NCBI GenBank assembly: GCA_947652115.1
Contig: OX393572.1
Location: forward strand, 2,874,811 to 2,938,810
Length of the DNA stretch: 64,000 nucleotides
From: Blastomussa wellsi
Lineage: Eukaryota > Cnidaria > Anthozoa > Scleractinia > Plerogyridae
Reading direction: 5' to 3'
The position numbers were made by a program, and so were the translations under genes. Below, piece after piece: positions 44,245-52,624 of the stretch; the stretch's first letter is position 1; every line of letters starts with the position of its first letter. Under the pieces are notes generated by a model that was not told the DNA's origin, ran no database searches, and saw only the letters and a list, made by a program, of their open reading frames with translations.

Positions 44245-47200
44245 CTAGTTGATGGTAGCCACACTTGTTCCACCAGAGTCTGAAATGCGTTTGCGCAGAA
44301 CTCCTACCAATCTTTCTAATCTGCAGAAAAACAAAAGGTAAGAGATACCCAGTAAGTCACGTGATGTACACAATGTATGGGAATACAGAATAAAGATATT
44401 TGTTTACAAGCATTGTTTTTGTTATTTAAATTGCCAAGAGGTTAAACAAAAGAGCTCTTTGTTTCACCAGCCAATAGTTTTCTGGTTAGCATATTAATAA
44501 CCACGGGTGATGTAACTGATATCTTCCCTATAGGCTAAGTTCCAACAAAAATAGTGGAAACTGGAACGCTTTTGCGTTACATCACTATGTGAAGGCAGTT
44601 TGTTCTCTTTGGTTTCAAATTTATTTTTACGAATTCACATACTTGTCTGCTCGTTCCTTTTCACGCCGTCTGTTTTTTGAAGCTTCTTCCAGCTGTTTAG
44701 CAAGATTTGTCCTCTCTTGAGAGACAGCTTTGAGTTTTTCAACGACTTCATCGTAACTCTTTTGCGCTTGTTGAATGTCTGAATCTCTTGCCCTGAGACG
44801 TGATTCAAAACTGTCCATCGTTTGGTTGAACTGATCTCGAAGAGACTGTTCTTGCGACAATGATCGATGTAAACTGCAACAAAGAAAAAAACAGATTAGT
44901 AAATGGAAAGATAATTCCCGATTCTTCACTCGCTGGAAAAATGAGCCCAAAAAAATTCCACACTGGCAATGTTGTTCTACAGAGATTGGTGTAGTTTCAT
45001 TTGATTGGTCATTATTTATGCGCAAAAATTTAAAAGTCAGACGCGCAACATGGATCTCTGTAGAGCTATGTCACCAGTGAGGAAGTTTTCAAGTCCAATC
45101 ACTGATGGAGGTCTCTCGTAACCAATTTTCAGCTCAGTGAATAAATAATTAAGCTGAAGTGTCCATTTGTCACAACGTGGGAAAAAGAAAAACTCTCAAA
45201 CCAGGAGTGGACAGGATTCACACCCATGCCCTCCCGGATATGACTGGGTGTTTGAAACACTTGGTGAGCTGGACAGTTGGTAAGCTAGGTCTCCTTAGCT
45301 CAGTTGCTTAGAGCGCCCGACCGGTAATCTGGAAGGTCATGTGGGTTCAAATCTTTTCAGGGACTCAGATCTTTCCTTTGTCCCATGCTCAAGGTGACAA
45401 ATTTGTTTTCCAGATTCTTAGTAGCCTCACACATAGACGTCCTTTGGGCTTTGTCACGACTGCGTGGGAGACTAGATTCTTAGATGCTCAGGGTGATTAC
45501 TCAGGGTGAATTCAAAGATGAAAAGAATAATTTGGCCTGTAAAAACCGCTTAAAGGCAGGACTCCATTCAGGTGTGGAGATCAAAAACTCACTCATGACA
45601 AGTTGAATTTTCTACGCCTCACCTGTAATAAACTCGAATACTTTCCATTTCTTCCTCAAGTCTTTTTGATTTCTTCAGAGCTAGATCTCTTTCTTGCTGA
45701 GCTACCATCGACTGCGACTGTTGAGAGGCAAACAAAGCTCTTAATCTTACTACACCTTACTATAAAATACCAATTTGGTCATCCTATGTCATATCCTGTA
45801 TGTGTGAAGTAGGGGGGAGGGGTAGGGGACATTGGGATGGAAGTGTTAGCAGATGTAGTGCAGCTCTCAAATTTCGCTTGCCCAGGGCAGCTGCACACTT
45901 TTTTCGGCTTATTTTTTATGATTTGGTTGGCAGACGATTTGCCTAGGTCCCTTAGCCATTCAGCAAGAGAGCAAGAAAAGTTCCTCACACAGCAGCAAAA
46001 TTTTCTCCTCTCTGATAACCAGAAGGCCCTTTTTTCAAGCCCTAGTTCATGCCTACAGCTCATTCCAGTAGAACACGATTTTTTGACTAAAATACCCTTC
46101 GCTTGTGAGCACAGTCACCTCTCATCCAAGCTGATACAGTGTAGCTACATTTTACCTGAATTGCCTTCATCCTTTGTTTGTCAACTAGCTTGTGCTGGTT
46201 TTTCATTATTTCAATTTCTTTACGAAGATTGATGACCTCTGCTTCCAGTGCTTTTGACTAGAAAACAAGCAAGGGACAAGAAATATTGGTGTGTGAGTTC
46301 ATGCCATAGATAAGCAGCTGAAAGGAACCAACCTGAAAGTACTTTCACTGCTACATTGATCGACATGATAGTAAAAGATGTTTTCACATTCTTTGTTGTG
46401 CTGGGATCTTATTAATTTACAGTGGAATAGAGGTGGCTAAGACTTGAAATCCGTGAGTCGTGGAGGTTCAAGTCCCATTCTGACCGCCAGCTGGTGTTGT
46501 TCGCGGAAGCTCCGAGTTCAACTCCTCGGCTACGCTCGTAAATAGCCAACTGGTCTGCCTCCTGCCAGTTGGGATTCTTAACCCTGGTATGTTTATTTAC
46601 AATATTTGTTTGTTTGCTTACATTGGCCCTGAAAAGCCCCAATGGGGAGTGGTCAATTAAGTAATTATTATAAAATAGTATAATTATTGTTAACATTGAT
46701 GATATTATCGACTACTTTAGTGGAGGAATCTAATAAGGACCAAATAGAGTGACATCATAGGTGATGGTCTTGATCTTATCATTCTCGCGAATAGAAACTC
46801 TTACTCTCTTATAGCTTCTTATCCCTTTCACTTCTCTATAGAGCAAAGTTTTCCGCCACTTGTCATAATCTTTGGGAATGCGTACAAGATTCCCCTGTAA
46901 AAATAGCCTATAATGTCATCGATGTTAATGTCTTCCTCTGAAAATTGACAGGATTCCACCACAAAAAGAAGATGAAAACATCACTACTATTCTACTCTGA
47001 TCAGCCTGTGAAAGCGTAGTTTCTGTCTGTAGAATAAACAAAAATCTAACAATGATCACCTTCTCCACAGCAGAATCTCTTTCGGCAATGACAGCCTTAA
47101 GCTCCTCTGTCACCATTTTCTTTCTGTTTTTCTGCACTGTTCTTATCTTGTTAGCCATCAAGTGGCCATTTTTATCAATCGTTTCAGCACTTTCAGATGC

Positions 47201-50200
47201 TGTTATTCTGCCAAGCAACGACCTCATAGTCTGTTGGATAAATAATGATAACAAAGCAATTAGCAACCAGGGGTTGAATCTGGCTCTTCACCTCAATGAA
47301 CTCTCTAAGAGTAAATGGTTTAAAGCCATAGAATGCCAGACTGTCACCTAACCATGACTATCAACCAGCCAAAAAATTATTCGAAGTTTGTGAACGTACC
47401 GGTTCAGTTTCTTCTTCATCATATACACTATCAACACCAGAATCAAATCTGAAAATCAAAAACACAACCTATTACTCCTGACCCAGTGGTGGTAGTGTTG
47501 GTGGCGAAGGGAGGAGAGGGGGGGATTAAAATGTTTGGCTCCAAGCATCCACAACTGAAAGAGTAGAAAGCTGTGACATGTTCATAGCTAAGACGCTGGT
47601 CATAGCAATCAACTCGTGAGAATAACAATTAGGTGAGCATGCTGTGGTGGTGCAGGGCTCTTTGGTCTTCTTCCCTCCACAATAATCAACACTTCCAAAT
47701 TCTAATTTGATCATGAACATATGGCCCACAAGCTTGTAGCTTTAAACACTACCGTGTCAAAATACATAATTTATTCAATTCAGTTTAATTTATATTAAAT
47801 GTTATTGGCAAGTGAGTCTGTTCAAAAAGGGCACTAGAGCTGAACTGTCCTAGACAGGGTATGGTTGCAAGGCTATCATGAAGTTGTTAGCAATTCGGAA
47901 TCAGAGACATCTATCTGTCTTTATTTGGCAGGTCATAATGCAGCAGATCTTGTTCAGAACTACTGGTACATGGAGAATGTAGATGCTATCCCCAGTCCAA
48001 AACAGGCTCTTGTCATCCAGTGTTATTGCCCTACCGAGTAAAGTAACCTCCTCCCCCAGCTCTTGACGTTGTTATAAAAGTTAAATAAAGTATGACTCAG
48101 AGAACTGAAATTAATTTAAAAAAATATTATAATTATACATCATCATCATCAGTATTATTTGAAGCATATATTATGCAGTACATACCCTGCATGATCTCTA
48201 TCACTTCGCCTAAGTTTCTCCAGTAATTCATCGCGTTCACTAGAAGCCAACTTGAGCCGTGCGTTCATCGCAGCATCACGTTCTTTTTGTGCTTGGTATA
48301 TTTTTTCAACCAGAGCTGTATAGGCCAGAAGTAAAGCATCATCACATCACTATTTTCGTTTGCTCCAATATTTCAACATCATTATTATCCTTAAAGAGTT
48401 TTATTAATATTTCTTCATGAACAATCATAAATAAAACCTTTTTAAAACAGCTAAAAGGACTGGCATTCTGTCCTGTCCATTTTCCCCCTCCCATGGGATC
48501 AGTTTCTCTTCATACCTGCTCCTCGTGCAGCAAGTTTGGATTCCGTTTGAGATAACAGCTCATCGCGACTCATCCTGGAAGCTTGGATTTCAGCTTCTGC
48601 TTTTGCTAATTTCTCTGTGAGCTAACAGAAATACAGAACACACAGTAAGTGTCATGTATTACCGGTACAAGGCATAAAGATCCAAATATGCTTTGTGTAT
48701 GTATATCATGAAGGAGGAGCATAAGAGAAAGGGTTAAAGGAACGCATGATTTCACATGATGAGCGCATATGTGTTTCTCTATGGGCTACAATCTCCATAA
48801 AAATCTTAGCATACTTGCCAATCACTGTCCACAAAATTTTGAGTTCACCCCATTCTCCCCAATTCAGTGTTGTTTACCGTGGTGAAGTCGTCATAATGAT
48901 TGCTCATTTACAACATTGTTTGGGGCGGGGGGTTTGGGAGGGGTTTCCCCTTTCTAGTAATCTCATTATTTACTGTTCATGTGCAATCTGATCTCAGTGT
49001 GCGAAGGACTTTTGTCGGTGATTGTAGTTTTGTGGCTAACATTCCTCTAATTTAATATGTATTACGAGGATACGACAGTGGGCACTCATAAGTAATCAAA
49101 TTACCTGTAGATTCAAACGCTGTGCGAGTGATAATTCTTCCTTGAATGATGCAGTGTCAGTCCCAAAACTGCTCGTCATGTTCATTGGAGAGTATCTCCC
49201 GTTATCTCCACGCATGCTCATGGCCTTTTCCTTGTACAACAGTTCAGTTTTTTCCGCTAATTCTGTTTCCAGTTGTTGTCTTAATGACTTTTCTGAGTCA
49301 AGAAGTTTATCCCTGGTAAAAAAGAAAATCATGAATTTATTGAATATAAATAACAAACTGATCCTTAAAGTTATAAGTTGATGTTTACAGTGTGTAGGTA
49401 GTATGGCCCAGTGGACCATCAGGCTGGAGCTTAACCCAGTTTCCTTAGCTTGCAGCCAATTTCACCAATGAAAGCTTACTTGCGGCTAGCTTTCAAGGTG
49501 GCTTGCTTGAGTTAGCTTTAACTCCAGTTCACTTGCAGTTTGCTTTTATTTGTTGGTTAGGACAGTCCTGGGCTGTACTTTGTCTAGGATCGTGTTATAC
49601 GTATAGAGGGGGTAAGTTTCTAAAGAGACTGTGGTGCTGCGTCGGTGGGAAGTATAACAATATAATTTGGTTTTATCAAAAGAGATTCGAGAGCTGACGT
49701 TTCGGGCGTTAGCCCTTCGTTGGAGCAAATCAATCCAAGCGATTCGCTCTGACGAAGGGCTAACGTACAACTATTGTATCACATTTCACAGGATCTATAT
49801 TTTGTAAGATCCGGCGTAAAGGCATTCTGTTTCCGTTGTGGATCGTTCCTGCCACCTGCCATTTTTTAAAACCAAACATACCCAATATTTTCCCTGGCGG
49901 TGAATTTTACATAACGTGTTCCCCTTTCCGTTTGCATTTAAAAATCTCATTTCGAAAGGAAATAAATATGGTACAATCAATCCAAGCGATTCGCTCCGAT
50001 GAAGGGCTAACGCTCGAAACGTCAGCTCTTGAATCTCTTTACGGTGGCCAATTCACATTATCAACCCAGTTGATAAAACCAAATTATTGTGTTATACATA
50101 GTTGTGCATTTTTTTTCAAAATTCCACCTTGATATAATGCCAACAAAATGTGAGAAATGCTGCTTTAAAAATGGCTAGTTGCCATAACTTTTAGAAAAGA

Positions 50201-51097
50201 GGATTGGGAAAAATTTGTACCATATTTATTTCCTGTCGAAATGAGATTTTTAAATGCAAACGGAAAGGGGAACACGTTATGTAAAATTCACCGCCACGGA
50301 AAATATTGGGTATGTTTGGTTTTAAAAAACGACAGGTGGCGGGAACGATCCACAATGGAAACAGAATGCCTTTACGCCGGATCTTACAAAATATAGATCC
50401 TGCGAAATGTGATACAATAGTTGTACGAAATGATAATTTTAGCGTGTATATGTTTCATTGTATCATTAATACCTTCCGAAACGCTCGAATGGATGTGAAG
50501 TGGCACTACAATAAGTTACTACAAACATTTGATACTTGCTGCATGTTGTGATAATTATGACTACAAGTACAAAGTTTGTAGCTTTCGTAGTTTTTATCGA
50601 CAGCATAAAAATGCTTGTCCTACTTTTAAAAATTATTTCACGATGTATGTCTTTATTAAACACGCGCTAATATTAGAATGCCTTTGATTAGTTTGCTGAC
50701 GGCGTCCTGACACACTATGTTGCTATCGAAATTTTGCAAGCGAATTTTATACGTATAAAACAAACAAGATCCAAATGCAATGAGCAGCTTTTACAGCGAA
50801 AATATCAAAATAACTAAATCTCAAGTCATGAAAAACTAATCGAGAATAAAATCGCATAGACATTAGCTTAATGACAGCTTTTTAATTTTCCACCTACTTC
50901 TCTTCGAGGTCCAATCGAAGGTTTGCGATCCGCTGTCGGGCGCCTTTCATCGCAGCCCTCAAGTTATGTTTGATTTCTGATGGATCATCAAAATCAGGTT
51001 TGTCTGAATAACCATTTACCAAGCCACTGTGACTTCTAGTGAAGGAAAAATCCTCGCCGTTGTCAAGATACTCAAAACTTTCATGGATAGCGTCCAT
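44245..51097 (-). CDS. MIPOL1: MIPOL1 orthologue (mirror-image polydactyly 1 protein), complete, 10 exons
   Basis: Exons in reading order: 51097-50898, 49312-49105, 48621-48516, 48315-48186, 47448-47400, 47230-47060, 46257-46156, 45717-45623, 44873-44643, 44320-44245. All are GT-AG and in phase, giving 455 aa; human MIPOL1 is about 440 aa. Recognition rests on LVEKIYQAQKERDAAMNARL, EELKAVIAERDSAVEK, RLEEEMESIRVYY, SLHRSLSQEQSLRDQFNQTM and the C-terminal LERLVGVLRKRI, which match the human protein in the same order. It is almost wholly predicted coiled coil after a disordered acidic N-terminus (residues 1-40). Its molecular role is poorly known; in humans it is linked to limb patterning and tumour suppression. 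The start at 51097 has a good context (AAAATGG). An in-frame ATG at 51220 would add 41 residues but runs through the presumed promoter. The gene is head to head with the RRM gene. Confidence 0.92.
44390..44535 (-). repeat. Inverted repeat arm 2
   Basis: Inverted copy of 42465-42605, ending TGATATCTTCCCTATAG. It lies in MIPOL1 intron 9; the last MIPOL1 exon sits between the two arms. The arms may be the ends of one element or two independent insertions. Confidence 0.75.
45287..45480 (+). repeat. tRNA-derived SINE with threonine-like head
   Basis: TTAGCTCAGTTGCTTAGAGC (box A) and GGGTTCAAATC (box B) with GGTAAT where the anticodon loop would be. The acceptor stem does not close cleanly and the sequence runs into a non-tRNA body, so this is a SINE rather than a tRNA gene. 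Lies in MIPOL1 intron 8. Confidence 0.6.
46429..46600 (+). repeat. tRNA-derived SINE, second family
   Basis: Contains GGAGGTTCAAGTCCC and a body (TAAATAGCCAACTGGTCTGC) that recurs inverted at about 60300-60350. Lies in MIPOL1 intron 6, just downstream of the candidate alternative exon. Confidence 0.5.
46730..46894 (-). other. Exon-like ORF in MIPOL1 intron 6 (possible alternative last exon)
   Basis: Directly after a strong acceptor (TATTTTTACAG) there are 54 in-frame codons then TAG, read GNLVRIPKDYDKWRK and ending VTLFGPY. MIPOL1 exon 6 ends in phase 0, so splicing to this segment would be in frame and would replace the C-terminal coiled coil with a basic tail. I do not recognise the peptide. 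It could also be a fragment of a mobile-element protein. No AATAAA is obvious close downstream on the minus strand. Confidence 0.35.
49766..50427. mobile_element. Foldback with 210-bp arms in MIPOL1 intron 1
   Basis: Arms 49766-49972 and 50217-50427 are inverted, highly similar copies, from TACAACTATTGTATCACATT to TTTCGAAAGGAAATAAATA and back. The 240-bp centre holds the hammerhead-like motif at 49988-50040. A second inverted motif copy lies just outside at 49683-49735. Confidence 0.85.
49988..50040 (+). ncRNA. Hammerhead-ribozyme-like motif (Penelope-like element remnant)
   Basis: In order: GATTC, core CCGATGA (expected CUGANGA), hairpin GGGC-TAAC-GCTC, then GAAAC, GTC and, after AGCTCTT, GAATC pairing with the first GATTC. 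A related minus copy is at 49683-49735, and a truncated plus copy with an exact CTGACGA core is at 49741-49765. One extra A before the hairpin and the U-to-C change argue against activity of this copy. The downstream phrase TTGATAAAACCAAATTA is shared by the copies. Confidence 0.4.
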
Positions 51098-51202
51098 TTT
51101 GGACACAGCTCGATTACCATAACCGAGCTTGCGACCAATCAGAATTTTGAAATATTGATGGACATTTAAAGACGCATACACGAAGTGAGAGGTGAAAGCA
51201 TC
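51098..51202. promoter_or_regulatory. Shared bidirectional promoter of MIPOL1 and the RRM gene
   Basis: Only 105 bp separate the two divergent ATGs (51097 minus and 51203 plus), so both transcripts must start in or overlap this interval or each other's 5' end. A CCAAT box with flanking CAG lies at 51135-51139 on the plus strand. No TATA box is convincing. CCAAT (NF-Y) without TATA is typical of housekeeping divergent promoters; the assignment here is inference. Confidence 0.6.
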
Positions 51203-52426
51203 ATGGCGGGCGTTTTCCATGTTTCAAGGCAGGCAATTCATTGTCTTTGGCCATTTGCGAAGAATGCGTATTCGTTTCATTCCTGTTCAAGGATTTTCAA
51301 GCAGGTTAAGTTCTTAAGAACGGCCATCTTTCAAAGTCAACTGCAACCGGTGAGCAATGCTGACCTTTCAACGCGTGCTCATCATGAAGGTCAAAGCGAT
51401 GCATTTGTGCACCCAGACAACAGAACTATATTTGTGGGAAAGCTGAATCCTATATCAACTGAAACATCAATCAAGGAGTACTTCTCGCAGTTTGGTGCGG
51501 TAGAACATGTTTCTTTAAAACAAAGCAAAATAATGAATTTAATTTGGCCCTGTGCTCATGTTCAGTTCAAAGATTTGGCCAGTGTGGAAAAGGTTCTTTC
51601 TCAAAACCATGAAATCCACATGAGAAGCGTAAGCGTAGCGCATACAGAGAAACAAGACAATCGTTTTATGAAGATATGTGTTCGTAACATCCCGTTGGAG
51701 TTGAATGAGTCCCACCTAAATGAGCATTTCTCGAAGTTTGGAGAGGTTTGCGGTGTGGAGTTTGCCTTTTACAATCCGCGAGTGCAAACACAAAGATACT
51801 GTTTTGTGGAGTTCACGACACCATTTGCAGTCTTAAGAGCTTTGGAGTCACCAAGGCAACAAATTGGGGACAGCTTTGTCCAGGTGAAGAACTTCACTGC
51901 AAGACCCAAAAGAACGTACATTAAAGGAAGAGCTATAATAGAAGTGGTCCCCGAGGACCTAACAGTGGAACAGCTAAGAAATTACTTCAAGCGATTTGGA
52001 ACATTAGCGTTTGTTGACTTGATATTTCACCGCAGTCATGGTGGAAACAACAGGGACATAGCATTTATTGGTTTCTTTGACGATGACCTTGTCGAGACAA
52101 TAACAAAAAATAGCTGGCATGTTATAAAAGGCAACAAAGTTATAGTGAAGCGAGCAACTTCTGATAAAGGAAACAAGAATCGCAGAGTCAAGGTTTTTGT
52201 GGACAGGATTCCAGGTGTTGCAACTGAGGAGGACGTGAGATGGTATTTTGAATCATTCGGTGACGTAGTTGCAATGCACATGAAAAGATGGGGAGGCAAG
52301 AAAAACTTGCAAAGTGCTATCTTGACTTTCAGTAATATTGCCGAAGTTGATGGAGTAATGGCCAGATCAAAGCATGCCATCAATGGCAAACAGTTAATTG
52401 TCAAAAGAATTGGTTGGAGTGTATGA
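51203..52426 (+). CDS. Four-RRM RNA-binding protein, probably mitochondrial, intronless
   Basis: A single uninterrupted ORF of 407 residues; the ATG at 51203 has a usable context (ATCATGG). Four RRM folds lie in a row: about 74-148 (RNP2 IFVGKL), 156-230 (RNP2 ICVRNI, RNP1 QRYCFVEF), 238-318 (degenerate, AIIEVV and IAFIGFF) and 328-402 (VFVDRI, SAILTF). RNP1 aromatics are kept best in RRM2 and are weak in RRM1, RRM3 and RRM4. The first 53 residues contain no Asp or Glu, several Arg, Lys and Ser, and an amphipathic look, consistent with a mitochondrial presequence. Lack of introns among intron-rich neighbours suggests an old retrocopy or complete intron loss. I cannot name an orthologue. RNA binding is well supported; location and target are inference. 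Confidence 0.85.
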   Translation: MAGVFHVSRQAIHCLWPFAKNAYSFHSCSRIFKQVKFLRTAIFQSQLQPVSNADLSTRAHHEGQSDAFVHPDNRTIFVGKLNPISTETSIKEYFSQFGAVEHVSLKQSKIMNLIWPCAHVQFKDLASVEKVLSQNHEIHMRSVSVAHTEKQDNRFMKICVRNIPLELNESHLNEHFSKFGEVCGVEFAFYNPRVQTQRYCFVEFTTPFAVLRALESPRQQIGDSFVQVKNFTARPKRTYIKGRAIIEVVPEDLTVEQLRNYFKRFGTLAFVDLIFHRSHGGNNRDIAFIGFFDDDLVETITKNSWHVIKGNKVIVKRATSDKGNKNRRVKVFVDRIPGVATEEDVRWYFESFGDVVAMHMKRWGGKKNLQSAILTFSNIAEVDGVMARSKHAINGKQLIVKRIGWSV

Positions 52427-52454
52427 GAACAGATAATCAAGTTTGCTGTACGCT

Positions 52455-52624
52455 AAATAGACCAATTCCAATATATTAATATTCTAACATGTCACTGAGG
52501 CCTGGGGGAATAAAACAAAAGATTTTGTATCGAGGCTTAGGGATGAATAAATAATTTCTTTTGTTTTATTCCCCTAAGCCTCGGCGCCTTGTTAGAATTT
52601 TTATATATCGGAATTGGCCTATTT
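52455..52624. mobile_element. Foldback MITE in the RRM gene 3' end
   Basis: Arms of about 67 bp (52455-52521 and 52558-52624) are inverted copies with a few mismatches around a loop of about 35 bp. Outer ends read AAATAGACCAATTCC and its near-complement. The element starts 29 bp after the RRM stop codon and contains the gene's nearest AATAAA hexamers. Confidence 0.85.
52509..52551 (+). promoter_or_regulatory. Poly(A) signals AATAAA (two) of the RRM gene, inside a MITE
   Basis: AATAAA occurs at 52509-52514 and 52546-52551, 83 and 120 nt after the stop. These are the closest canonical hexamers downstream. Both lie within the MITE at 52455-52624. Confidence 0.55.

Noticed and set aside
45287..45364. 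Genuine tRNA-Thr gene
   Set aside because: Boxes A and B are present, but the acceptor stem does not pair cleanly and the 3' end runs on into a SINE-like body.
51185..51202. Start of the RRM protein at 51185
   Set aside because: That codon is GTG; the first ATG in frame is at 51203 with a good context and begins the presequence-like leader.
51098..51220. MIPOL1 start at 51220 as the main start
   Set aside because: Would translate through the CCAAT promoter interval and into the divergent gene; the ATG at 51097 has a good context and gives a length near the human protein.
52036..52440. Minus-strand ORF of about 134 codons within the RRM gene
   Set aside because: Antisense shadow of a clear four-RRM coding frame; no protein-like motif.
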